Positions 22,762-34,091 of a stretch of DNA of 64,000 nucleotides are shown piece by piece. Under the pieces are notes generated by a model. The model searched no databases, had not been told where the DNA came from, and saw only the letters and a program-made list of their open reading frames with translations. Numbering within the stretch: the stretch's first letter is position 1; each line of letters begins with the position of its first letter. The stretch comes from Buddleja alternifolia (Eukaryota > Streptophyta > Magnoliopsida > Lamiales > Scrophulariaceae), in the NCBI GenBank assembly GCA_019426215.1, contig CM033408.1, forward strand, positions 26,391,953-26,455,952, given 5' to 3'. A program made the translations under genes and the position numbers.

Positions 22762-24277
22762 TGGTACGTGTCGAATGCACCAAAATATAATTACTGTTCT
22801 CACAAGAATTTGTAGTACTCGTAAGTCCAGGTCGAACCCTAGAGATTGGTTGATCAAAATAATATTCAATGGGGAGGTTTGTTTGATGAATTAATAATGA
22901 CAGGAATTAAATAGGAAGTTCAATAAATGTAAAGCATCGATTCAAGGATAGTTCGTTCTTCAATTCAAGTTGATCATAGACACCTAAAATACTATCTATT
23001 CTTTGATTACTTAGCCAAGAACATAAATAACCAGCTATTTATATCCCTATTAACTTCCGTATATCATTAACCAAAGCCCAGCACCCGGTTAAATTCTTAT
23101 TATCAACTGACTCGGTATTAAGCAATCCTAATCATGTTAATAATAGCATAACGAATTAGAAGCGACTAAGGATAAACAATAGTTTAAGCAAGCGCCAACT
23201 ATTTAATTTACTCTAATGTTTCCCTTAGGTTATCAACGAAAATTGGGATCCTAATCATGAAAACCTAATTGCTACATGCACAAATCAAACATAACAATTA
23301 CGGATTATGAAGATTTGTTAGCAATAGATTGTAATAGATAATCAACTAATGTGCACCTTAGATTATTATCTAAACAAGCATGAACATTAAGAATAAGAAA
23401 CAAAAGATAATCAAACCGTAGATAGATAGATGAAGCTCCGTGTCTCACAACATGTGAATCAAAATGAACTCCCTTGAATCGAAAGAAAAACTTAGCTACT
23501 CATAATTGTAAGCATAAAACTTGAAAATACTATTTTTCTAACTCTCTTCTCTTTGTTTTCTTCTTGTTTTTGTTGTTCTTCTTCAACTCTTGCAAGACAT
23601 ATATATAGGCAATGAAAAGATGACATAATCATAGAGAGAATATATTCCCTCTTCCTTTATCAAGACATGGAGAATATATTCTTCCCTTTAACATCAAAGC
23701 ATGGAGAATATATTCTTCTCTTTAACATCAAAGCATGGAGAATATATTCTTCTCTTTAACATCAAAGCATGGAGAATATATTCTTCCCTTTACATTCTGA
23801 TTTGTCAACTCTAATTCATCGAATCTGACTTTGACTCCTTCTAGACATTTGTAGCTTTATGTGTTAGCTTTCATTTCCAACTGGCCTTGATGGAATCCAA
23901 GACACATAACTCTAGTTATGAATTTTTCACCAAAGCTGCGCATTCCAGTCCAGTCCAGAACAGAAATCTTCATTAAATTCTTCAACACTTTCGAGCCCTT
24001 TAACTTCCGAACTGGGTTTGGACTTCTTCATAAGAAATATAGGCCTTTGTCTTAGCTTTCCAACTAGATAAAATTCAATAGAAACTAATGTCTGCATCTC
24101 CAGATATATTAATATTTCCGAAACATCGCCAAATCTGTCATTTTGATTGAAAATGATATTTTGCACTTCAACTCTTGCCCAAATCACAAAATGAGATAAA
24201 ATCAGTTCCAATGGCCATATAATCACAATAAAATGCTAAAGATAGAGGTAATAAAATATATAAATATTGCACTATCA
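22762..24277 (-). repeat. 5' LTR of element B
   Basis: 1516 bp. In element orientation a TATA-like CTATATATAT occurs near plus 23598-23608. The 34-bp array lies at 23666-23792. Confidence 0.95.
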
Positions 24278-24282
24278 CCCAC

Positions 24283-25395
24283 CAGGCAGGCCAAAAGATG
24301 CGATGGCAGATACATAGGTATGGGTTCTATTGGCCCACTATCCTCCGTGATTGTTTAAATTACGCCAAAGGATGTAGACAATGCCAGAGATTCGGCAAGA
24401 TATTGAGACAACCAACGACAGAATTGAAATCAATAATCAAGCCATGGCCATTTAGAGGATGGGCAATGGACATCATTGGAGAAATTAGACCAGCTTCCTC
24501 GAAGAGACATAGTTACATCTTGGTGGCAACCGATTATTTCACTAAGTGGGTAGAAGCCAAGGCATTCGAAAACATCAACTCGAAGCAAATAACAGAATTT
24601 ATAAAAGAAAATATTATATCAAGGTTCGGTATCCAAGAAACAATAACGGTGGATCAAGCAAAGGTTTTCAATAGTACAGAAGTACTCGGATTTCTAAACC
24701 AATTTAATATAAAGCTATTGAATTCTACACCTTACTATGCCCAAGCGAACGGACAAGCTGAATCTTCGAATAAACTTATTAAAGCATGTATTGCTAAGAT
24801 GATAAAAAATAATCCGAAGAATTGGCATGAATTACTGATAGACACGTTATGGGCCCTCAGGGTGACCAAAAAAGATAGCTTAGGAACATCGTCTTTCCAA
24901 TTGGTTTATGGCCACGAAGCAGTTATCCCAATGGAGATTAATATAAAATCGAGAAGAATACTTGAGCAAACCGAGCTCACCTCTGAAGAATATGCCAATA
25001 ATATGAACATAGAAAATTTGGATCACGAAATGGTACAAATTATGGCATTACAGCAAATCGAAATACAAAAATGAAGGATTGAGAAAAGTTATAACAAAAA
25101 GGTAAAGGCGAGATCCTTCGAAAAAGGGGACTTGGTTTGGAAAACGATATTACTAGAGGGCTCCAAGGATCATTTTTATAGAAAATGGCCCCCTAAGTGG
25201 GAAGGACCGTTCTTGATCGCCAACAGATTATCGGGAAACTCTTATAAATTACAACACTTAGATGGAATCGAATATGGTAAAGCATTAAATGCCAAACACT
25301 TAAAAATGTACACACCAAGCATATGGAAAACAAATGAAGCAGTAATATTAGAAAGATTGCCCGCAACAGGCCAAAATTTCTTACACAAAACTTAG
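24283..25395 (+). pseudogene. Integrase of element A, C-terminal portion after B
   Basis: Resumes at the zinc-finger Cys pair (YAKGCRQCQRFG). Catalytic-core signatures: WAMDIIGEI (first Asp), TITVDQAKVF (second Asp), YYAQANGQAESSN (Glu). The C-terminal domain contains FEKGDLVWKTI and KWPPKWEGPFLI. An in-frame TGA at 25072-25074 splits the frame (segments 24298-25074 and 25132-25395). The stop near 25395 is only 29 bp from the stop of the antisense PMD gene. Confidence 0.9.
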
Positions 25396-25424
25396 AAAGC
25401 AAAAAATCAAAACAAGTACAAGCC

Positions 25425-28400
25425 CTAGAAACGAATGAAAGAGAAAGAACTAGCTAGAACTTCCAAAGATGTCTCGAAAGCATCTTTTTCAATAAGTGCA
25501 GGTCGAATTATGTTCTCGAACTCGTCCTCCAATCGGGTGACTTGATCATCAAGGGATACCATATCCGCTTCTACTTGGTCGGCCAAGGAAACAAGGCGAT
25601 CCCTCTCTGCCTGCAGATCAACAATTCGAACGTCCAAATCAGCTATTTGGGCTAAGTAATTAGCCCGGGTGTTGGCTAAAACAGGGGCTTGATCCTGTAG
25701 CTGATTGATGTGCCTATTGTGCTCGATAGACGCCTCTTCATCCAAAGGGTTGATCCCTTGATCCATATAATCTTTAAGATTATTCAGGCAGCTCTCGAGC
25801 ACTTTGCGAGCCCCTTCAAATATGGGGAGCCATGTGCCTGATACTCTCAACTGGGCTTCATCGAGAAGAAAACGGAGTCTCTGAATTAATGCCGGATCAT
25901 CAGGGCGGCGCCGAATGTCGTAAAGCGCCGTAGTCAACTCGATCCTCGAAAAGGCAGGGACGACGACTTCATCTGAAAAGTTCGAAAGGAAAGTTATGAA
26001 AAAGAAGCAAATACGAAGATAAAAAGGGCCTAAGACAAACTCTAAAATTACCTTCGGGAGGAGCCACCGTTGTTGGAGCGGTCGAGCTCGAAGGTGCCGG
26101 ATCCGGCGTAACTATTGGTGAAGAAATAGGGGCCTGATTGGGGTCAACGGTCACGGCCGGCGAAGATTCATCTAAAGGAGGTGAAGGACTAGGGGTGAAT
26201 GGGATCCCCATGTCAGTCCCGGGTATCGGTTCATGACTGCTCGAGGTGACAGTAGTCGGAAGCTCTGAAAGAAATCACGGGTATTTAAGCAGATAACACG
26301 TAAGAAGCGCTTGAAGAAATATGCAAGAAATATGCTATATTAATTACCTGGAGTAGAAACATTTTCGGCTAAGGCTGATTGTACTGGATCCGATGTGAGT
26401 AGAGCCACTGCAAGGGCATGATCCTCTCGAGAGGCAGTCTCCGTTGCGGGTGGAAGAGTTGCAGATACAGGGGTAACTACAAGTCGATAAAAAAAAAAAA
26501 AAATATAAGGCAAGGACTTTAACATAATAAAAATCTAAAAAGGAGTGAGAGAAGCACCTTCCAAACGAGGGAGTTTGCTGTTTTTCCGGAGAAGAGATGA
26601 CTCCTCATCCTCTTCTTCACCTAATCCTACTTCTTCGATCGAAGTCAAGGTGCTAGAAATTGGCTGTTCTCGAATAACCATGGCCGAGCGCTTTCGAGTG
26701 ACCGGCGCCGATGTAGGATTGGCTTTCGATTTCTTGGAGCCAGAAGAACCAGCCGCGGAGGTTTGTCTACTGACCGAAGAAGCTCGAGCAGTAATTTTCG
26801 ATTCTCGAAGAGCTCGATAGAGGTTATCACTAGTTCGAACGGAGGAGTCATCTCTTTCAAACCGCCACCCCGAGGTAAGAGAGTGGGGAATCAAGTAAGC
26901 ATCTTCCTGACAAGACAAACGGCCAGGTAACAAATGAGAATCAAAAGTCAATAAAGAAAACAAAATAGGAGAATCGAAGATACCTCTATAGGTAATAACT
27001 TGGAGAGGTCGGCAACGTTTCCAGAACCCCCAAAGCTTTTGGTGGCCTCGGTGACTAGTCGCCATATGATACGCCTTGAGAAATCTCGTTGCAAAACTCT
27101 ATTCCAAAAATTAGTGAAACAGGGTTCCACTCGAATAACCCTGCAAAAAGTGGGTACCGGCAACGGTAAAACCTGGCACGACGACATCCCTCGAATAATG
27201 GTTTCTACTCGGTCTCTTTTCAATTTAGGGATCGTGTATTGCCTTTGGAACCAGGGACGGTTCATTGTGCCGAGAAATGGTAGAGCGAAGCTCTGGTTAA
27301 TACCAAACTGCCTCGAGCATAACTAGGAGTAGATAGAAAAGGTGATTAGCACAAAGAATGAAAATCCCATGAAATGGCAGTACTATCTAATACCAAAATA
27401 ACGATTCGAAACAACAAATAACAAGTACCTGGGGATTATAAACCTCAACACCGGGAGTGTTGTCGGCATACAGAAGGTCTCGAGAGAATAAAATGGCACG
27501 CCAATATGGTTGATCATCCTCTTGTTCTTCGAGGGAGTCAATGTCAGCCATCCAATCTGGAAGGGCGGTGTGAGACCAATGGGTGCCGGCTTGATCATGT
27601 CTGGTTTCCAAAAATGGGCACCAAGTCGACACGTACAAAAGGTTGTACAGAGTGCACAAAGTCGGAAGATAACACCCTTTTTCGAGAGGGATCAGAAGGT
27701 TCACAATGGCTTCACCATAACAAGCCCAACTCGAAAGAGGCTTGAGGTTGCTCGAGGAACCTAAGGTGGTCTCGAAAGAGGGAAGGCTTCGAACATTGAG
27801 CAATTCGGGGTAGTAAAGAAGGCCCAACAAGTTAATAACCATAGGGGGCCAGATACCCTTTTCACGCTCGAAGGACTTTGGAAAATATGAAACATCATTC
27901 GATAAAAATGGGATAAAACTAGGGGAGCTAACTCGATCGGCCCCATGGTTTCAGCGATATTAGCAGCCAGTGGAAGAAACGTCCTGTTCACAACACATCC
28001 CGAGTTCATGAATAACCGACAAAGAACAAAATTTAGAAAAAGTACCTCCTCGAAGTCAGGTACCGGATCCTAGTTCTCGACGAAATGCTTGACCAAAACC
28101 GAGTAGGCTATGTTGGAGCCACTACTCTTGCCATGATGTTGGAGCCACTACTCTTGCCATGATCTTGCCATGCTATGGGTTTCCTTATGTTAGTCCAGGC
28201 AAATTTTTGCACCTCTCGATTCATACAAAGGGGAGTAAGAGCACCCTCCAAAGCGGGCCAAACCCTAACAACTCGGGGGCTTGCGGAGCCGCTCCATCAA
28301 AGACGTCCGAATCGAATCGGGGACCAAGGGATAGATGAGGAATCGACTCTCCTCTGTGAGTAGAAGCTCCTCGAGGAACTATATGGGACGTCTCGATTGA

Positions 28401-28541
28401 CGCCACTTTGGTATCAAGATAATATTGTCGAAAATTTCTCGAAATCTGGTGGATCTCCTTAGCATCCTCACAACCCAAAATCGATGCTTGGGGAACTAGG
28501 AAGGTAAGATCATGAGCGGCTAGATGGGGAGGCATGGCCAT
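25425..28541 (-). pseudogene. Antisense spliced plant-mobile-domain (PMD) gene carried by element A
   Basis: Six exons (minus): 28541-27429, 27322-26984, 26906-26558, 26476-26348, 26264-26052, 25972-25425. All five introns (77-106 bp) are GT-AG and later phases are consistent (0,0,1,1,1). Exon 1 has PMD features (CEDAKEIHQI, TMGPIELAPLVL, SGPLWLLTCW, PYWRAILFSRDLL); exon 2 begins LCSRQFGINQ, the RQFG motif usual in PMD proteins. Exons 3-5 are Ser/Pro/acidic and probably disordered; exon 6 is a coiled coil. Exon 1 is broken: a frameshift near 28270, a deletion of ~130 codons removing the PMD core present in C, a 26-bp tandem duplication (28110-28161) and another frameshift near 27850. PMD proteins in plants act in silencing and development and many are transposon-borne; the role here is unknown. 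Confidence 0.83.
28110..28161. repeat. 26-bp tandem duplication within A's PMD gene
   Basis: Two identical copies of ATGTTGGAGCCACTACTCTT.. at 28110-28135 and 28136-28161, at the scar of the exon-1 deletion. Confidence 0.92.
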
Positions 28542-28948
28542 AATATGACTCGAGCAAAGAAAATAAGTGCACCAGAAGGGCGGCAAGCGATGATGATGCT
28601 CGAAGAAGACGATGAGTAAGAATGAAAGTAGAGGAGGAAAAGTAAAGAGAAAATTAGGCAACCAACGAAATGACCGGACATGAAAAGCCACGACAATTGA
28701 TGGGTAGGATATCGAAAAGACGGCGATTTGAAAGAGTTATGATGATTCGCGCGAATCGATACACGTAACACTGGGAACGTAAATTCATAATGATTGAAAT
28801 TGAGAACCCCGGGAAAAACCTTGAAGGATGCATTTTTCAATAACCGTCAGGAAAGTGAAAAGTCTCAACATTTAGGGATGAGACGAGTTATTTGAAAGAA
28901 GAAAAGACCCGCGAAACTGAAGCGTCCCCAGAGAGAGACGTATCTATT

Positions 28949-28993
28949 TGATATACATGAAATCGAAATATTCATATATATCAGGGGGGCATT
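28949..28993 (+). promoter_or_regulatory. Hairpin and polypurine tract of A
   Basis: TGATATACATGAA (28949-28961) and TTCATATATATCA (28971-28983) pair at 12 of 13 positions around a 9-nt loop, followed at once by the purine tract AGGGGGGCATT up to the LTR. C has an analogous hairpin with different stem bases. Confidence 0.8.
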
Positions 28994-29711
28994 TGTTTAT
29001 AATAAATAATAAATGACAAGTGGGCCATTCGAAAAATACCAGGAAAAAGAGACTGAATGGGGATAGGCCCAAGTAGGGAAATGAAATGATATGGGCCACT
29101 TGAGCGAATATAAAGAGGCAAGAAAATGAGGCCCATTTAACGAAGAAGTTTATCCAAAAGAGAAATGGATGCGCCAAACTCTGAGATTTTGAAACAGGGA
29201 GTTGAGGACGGTTAGCTAAAATGGGGAACGTGGGGCGTCCGCGAATATAAAAGGCGAGAAGAAGAAGGAAGAAAGGAGACAACATCTCAGAGAAAAAACT
29301 TATCTTTTCAGATTTTTTCATTAAAGCAGTTTACGTAGTGTAGTTCAGTATCTTCGTAGTTTCCCTTTTAGATTAGAATTTAGATTCTGTTCAATCACTT
29401 GTAATTTTTAGTATAGAGTAATCTGGTAGCATAGTAATAGATGTAGCGAGAGGCTGAATCCATAGCTTGTACTTCGAATCAAGAATCGATGGAGGTATGC
29501 TCCTTTTTCTCAATTTAATGTATTTTGGCTGTTTACGTATTACGATCATATTTGCTGCATATACCGTAGAATAAGTAAATAAAAAGGCGTAGGACCACCA
29601 TTAGCCTATTTGGGCAGGGGTCGGTAGATAATCCTAAGTTAAGGTTATCACGAGGCAGGGACCGTCTACTCGAAACCCCTCCTTATTCTAGTCTGTTTTT
29701 CAAGCGAAACA
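28994..29711 (+). repeat. 3' LTR of element A
   Basis: 718 bp, TGTTTATAAT...GCGAAACA, about 14 substitutions and one T indel relative to the 5' LTR by hand count. Confidence 0.92.
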
Positions 29712-29941
29712 ATATATAACCGTGTATCTCTCTCTCTCAATTGTATCTATCTCTTCTTTGAGTGTAGCTTAACTCCCAAGCCAATCTGTTATATATATAT
29801 GTGTATACATATAACAGCTTCAAGAGTTAGTTATAGCTAACTCTTTGCTTATTTCTAGCTCACACTTATTACACTTTCTAAAACCGGATGAAAGGCGCAT
29901 TTACAAAGCAAACTTCTTTTATGTAACTAACAACTTTCACA
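29712..29941. mobile_element. Right part of the solo LTR split by element A
   Basis: Continues from 6930-7133, ends CTTTCACA at 29941, followed by target duplication GATAG. It contains a CTCTCTCT tract and a (TA)n run with a local palindrome (GTTATATATATA..ATATAACAGC) near 29790-29815. Confidence 0.8.
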
Positions 29942-29946
29942 GATAG

Positions 29947-30346
29947 ATTTATTTTTGAGTCAATACTACACTCCCTTTATCACCAGAAGAAACGAATAAA
30001 ATGAAGAAGAGAGTTGTGGAGCTACTTTCTTCGTCTGAATTTTTCATAAAATGTTACTTATTTCTCTTACTTACTCAAAACATTCATCTTTTAATTTGTT
30101 TCACTTAATCCAGTTAACGACATACTCATTGGGAGCAAAACACCATTCCAGAACAGACACACACTGTGTAAAATTTTCTCAAAATTTGAATCAGTTGAAA
30201 GTTCTACACCTGCTCAAGGCAATAAGAAGGAGCACGCTGAGTCCAAAAACGATGTTCGAGCAAAAGGTAGAACAGTTGTAGGCTTGTAGCTGGTTCAAGT
30301 AAGAGAGCAGGACATAGGAAAAAGATAACCCTATCATGGTCCAGAG
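29947..30346. other. Possible host sequence between solo LTR and hAT element
   Basis: Normal-composition DNA with no ORF I recognise. It is the right side of the locus into which the solo LTR inserted; joined to 6640-6924 it would form the pre-insertion sequence. Confidence 0.5.
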
Positions 30347-31388
30347 TAGGGATGGCAACGGGCCGGTTTCGGGTCGGTTTTTGAGGACCCGGAACCGGAA
30401 CTGCATAAATTTTTGGGACCCGGAACCGGAACCGGAACCGGAACCACTTATTGAAGGACCCGAAACCGCTAGACCCGCGGGTACCCGCGAGTATTGTTTT
30501 TACACTACCACTTGCGGGTACCCGCGAGAACCGGAACCGGAACCGGAACCGAGACCGCAAGACTCATTTTTTTTTTTTTGGGCTAGAGTTTTGCATTTTT
30601 TCTTTTCCTTTTTTTGTATTTTTTCTTCTTTTTCACTACTTTTTCTTCTATACGTTATCCATATGTATGTAAATAATATTATACGTTCTTCTATACTTTT
30701 TTCACTACTTTTTCTTCTATAAATTCTGAAATTGTGCTTATTAGGAGAAAGCAAGGCTTATGCTGGATATAACATTCCGAAATTGTGATCTTCTTATTCA
30801 TGGGAATTGTGGTTTTCTTATATTACATCTTATTGCTGAAATCAGTGATTTTCTTATTCATGGGAATACAACCTTGAAAAAGTCCCATCACAATATTTCT
30901 TCAGAACATGAAATTATATTGACCTCTATATATTTTGAACTCAGACCTTGATCCAGACCTTCACTTCATGGAAACTTGATGGAATTCATTCTCTGTTCTT
31001 TCTTGATATTCTGTAACTTCTAGCTTGTTCAATTGTGCATATCCTCAATTATTTATCCAAAACATCCAGGTATAGTTAAGTAAAAATTGAATGAAGTCAA
31101 ACCCATAATAATTTACATCGCATGTATGGACATTCTCAAAAAATAAACAACGCTTAGTTATAGATGAAAGTGTTTTGGAATTTTATGAGTTGGGGAAATT
31201 CTGTTTTTAATTTATTTTTCACCTGCTAACTTATATTTTTAATTTTTTTTTAAAAAAAACAGTTCCGGGTTGAACACGGAACCGCTAGGACCCGTTAATC
31301 TGGAACCGGAACCGGATCCGGTTAGAGACGGGGGAACCGGAACTGCCGGAGCGGTTCCGGGTCCAACCCGGAACCGTTGCCATCCCTA
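30347..31388. mobile_element. Non-autonomous hAT element (TAGGGATGGCAACGG termini)
   Basis: A perfect 15-bp TIR (TAGGGATGGCAACGG and complement) and a perfect 8-bp target duplication GTCCAGAG (30339-30346, 31389-31396). Both subterminal regions are rich in CCGGAACCGG repeats; the middle is AT-rich. Frames such as 30336-30722 are translations of the GGAACC repeats, not genes. 1042 bp, no transposase. Confidence 0.93.
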
Positions 31389-32824
31389 GTCCAGAGTTGA
31401 GGTTTTGATAAACTACCATTGTACTAATTTGTGTAGAAAATTTCGTTATTAACATTGGGGCAATATGAAATTACAGTAGCTAATTTAATTTAGATAGCAT
31501 GAATTGAAAAAAAAGAAAAACTGCAGAGTTTATCTGAAGTAAAAGAATTTGAGAGTTTGAACTATATGTACAGAAATTGAGTTAAACGTTTTGTAAAAGA
31601 AAAGAAAGTGTGCTCTTAAACATGTCGTGAATGATTGTGATTGTTCGAGATTTGAAGTTTGATTGGAGAATAATTCATCAAGACTTCAATTCTTTGCTCA
31701 GTTTCCAGTTCCATATGTTAAATATTTGCTTAGGTTGCTCTTCAAAGAATGATTTGACTGCTTGACTTCTTATTATTGGATGTCATTCTGTGCGGGCAAT
31801 TACCATTTTAGTCCCTTTCCTGCTTCTTTTGGTCAAATATTGACCAGGGGTATTACAATTACGGCAGGCATTTCTTAGCTATCTTTATGACCATCTCTTA
31901 AGAAAGAACGTAACTTAGCTAAATCCCAATCATCTCGACAGTAAAGATTAATCACTTTTGTATAGTTGTTAATCTTCACAAAATCTATATATAACAAATT
32001 GTTGTGAAGTTGTGACCAACTCTGTCGCATCATGATAATATTCATGCCTATGATTATTCGGTTTATGTATGATCTCAATTTTCCAATCGCTCGTGCAGCT
32101 AATCATAAGTAAACTGATGTAAGAAACGAATAAATCTTCTGTCAAAACGAGTCTTATGAAAATGTTTTGACTTAATCATGAGACAATAACATATGTATAA
32201 ATCAAGACTTTTTTGTTTCAAGGCATGTGAAAATCAGCTGTTACGTACAAACTAATCCACTGAATGGACTTATTTTACGAGATAGTAAACAATGCAATTA
32301 TTAGGTTATCCACAAGTATACCTCAAGTTACTTATAAAAATGGAGGTGTACCTTGAGCTTGAACACTACAATCAATTCAGTTGAGTGGCCTCCTGTTTAC
32401 ACTATAAAATAATTTGGGCTGTAGAATTACAAAACCTAAATAGCCCAAATTGTAGGCATTCGAAAAGAAAGAAGTTAGGTCCACAAATAGATAAGACAAG
32501 GCCCATTAAATCCAAAAAATGGCAAAAACACGGGCTGAATTGACAAAAGCACAAGAATCGAATTTGAAGAAATAAAATGAAGTCCACATAGCCAATAATT
32601 TGCAAAGACGCGCTATTTTGAAAAGATTTGAAAGAGCAGTTGAGGACAGTTGAAGGCGGTTCCAGAAGAAACAAGGTATACTTTATAAGACTAGTAGTTC
32701 CTTCTGCATCACTAGTCTATAATCTATAATCTATAATCTATAATCTATAACTATTATAAAAGTGTAAATGTTAGATGATGATTTACATTTCTTAACTTTT
32801 TTGTAGTGACTAAAATATCCCTAT
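31389..32824. other. Intergenic DNA, no gene seen
   Basis: 31800-31850 holds the dispersed repeat end also seen inverted at 6400-6450. A (TCTATAA)n short array lies at about 32709-32750. Minus ORFs at 31875-32078 and 32402-32674 have no recognisable similarity. Confidence 0.5.
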
Positions 32825-34060
32825 GTGAATATTATGCTAAGAAAAAAAAAAGGTTAATTAAGTAAATAAATTAATTGTATTTATAGTTAATCTAATCTAG
32901 ACTTTTGAAAAACATTGATGTTGTTCATTGTATGCAATACTATAATGAATGAGTCATATTGTTCACTGTATTTACTCATAAGTAATTTTATATCTCATTT
33001 TTTTAATTAAATATTATGTAATATTTTTGTGAATGATTGATATATATATACACACACACATATAATGTTATGTGTTCCACCAACCTTTTTTTTAGACTAA
33101 ATAATTGTTTTTGATCTTATGAGAAACATAAGATTAAATTCGAATTTATATAAATTATTTCTTTGTGAAGAATGTTCCGTTTGAATTGCCAAAATGGAAA
33201 ATAAGAGCGTGATGATCATGAACAGGAGCAGATTCTACTCAAAATTTGATTTTTCCATTAAGGTAAATATTACATATGATGCACACATGTGTTTAGTTGA
33301 TTAACAAAGAAGTTCAGGGCATATTCTAATAGTAAATAGGGTTGTGGCTCTTAGGAGGTTTGGGAATTAAAAATGCTGAACAATATTCATAATACATTAA
33401 TATATAGTGGGCTCTAGGAGATTTGTAATAGTTACGACTGTGATTACTGTAGAGTCAACTTATTTTATTAATATCATTTCATTTAACTTTGAATTTCATT
33501 CAATTTATTGGAATTTGATTTGTGTTTGATTCGTGAACACTATAATACCAAGCTCAAATTTTTGATTGTACATCAATGCTGTTTTGTGCTTATTTAACAT
33601 TTCAGTGGCTGTTGAGCATTTATAAACTTCTATTATCATATAAGGAATAATTACAGGGGCTGAGAGGTGTCGTATGCATATTGTGCACACGAGTCACAAC
33701 TTTTCTCTAATGTACAAATCTGACATTTATATGATATTGATCTATTTGAGTTGCTTTCCTTTCTTCATGTCTTTAGTCTACTTTATCAATAGTTATTATG
33801 AAAATATGAATGATATTGTGGAGATTAAAGTAATTCTACATGAATATTATGTTAGGAAACAAAAACAAGATTAACTAAGTAAGTATGTTGACCGTATTTA
33901 TTATTGATTTAAACTAGCCTCTTAAAGACATCAATGTTGCTAATTATATGTATTACTATAATAAATGAGTCATGTTGTTTATTGTATTTACTCATAAGTC
34001 ATAAGTAACTTTGCATATACTATTTTTAATTGGGTATTATTTAATATTACTGTAAAAATG
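32825..34060. repeat. Pair of diverged ~235-bp direct repeats 1 kb apart
   Basis: 32825-33060 and about 33835-34085 share GTGAATATTATG/ATGAATATTATG, AATGAGTCAT(A/G)TTGTT, TGTATTTACTCATAAGT and a terminal (TA)n tract, in the same order. The ~770 bp between shows no gene. It could be an old small retroelement with terminal repeats or a segmental duplication. Confidence 0.6.

Positions 34061-34085
<25 letters not shown>

Positions 34086-34091
<6 letters not shown>

Larger units (their letters stand above)
14273..24277 (-). mobile_element. Element B: young Athila-like Ty3/Gypsy retrotransposon nested in A
   Basis: Its own 5' LTR is at 22762-24277 and 3' LTR at 14273-15789; ends are TGATA...TACCA in element orientation. 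Target duplication CCCAC is perfect (14268-14272, 24278-24282). It carries a tRNA-Asp primer site, one gag-protease ORF, one pol ORF separated by a single amber codon, and 1.2 kb without an env-like ORF before the 3' LTR. LTRs differ at about 6 of ~1516 sites plus one indel by hand count (0.4%), so insertion is recent. Pol motifs ([20 protein letters not shown]) are Athila style. Confidence 0.95.
7134..29711 (+). mobile_element. Element A: Tat-lineage Ty3/Gypsy LTR retrotransposon carrying an antisense gene, split by element B
   Basis: LTRs of 717-718 bp (7134-7850, 28994-29711) bound it, with near-matching 5-bp flanks ATATC (7129-7133) and ATATA (29712-29716). Removing B (about 10.0 kb) leaves about 12.6 kb. 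Order on plus: PBS, gag, knuckles, protease, RT, RNase H 1, RNase H 2, [B], integrase; on minus: a spliced PMD gene; then polypurine tract and 3' LTR. The double RNase H places it in the Tat (Ogre-related) lineage. LTRs differ at about 14 sites by hand count (~2%). Frameshifts and in-frame stops show it is no longer autonomous. Confidence 0.93.

Noticed and set aside
26545..26820. Plus-strand ORF of 91 codons
   Set aside because: Shadow of PMD exon 3 on the opposite strand.
30336..30722. 128-codon ORF with RNRNR/EPEPEP repeats
   Set aside because: Translation of CCGGAA repeats at the hAT end.
32709..32760. Helitron 5' end (TCTATAATCTATAA repeats then TATTATAAAAG)
   Set aside because: Resembles plant Helitron starts, but no hairpin plus CTRR end was found downstream.
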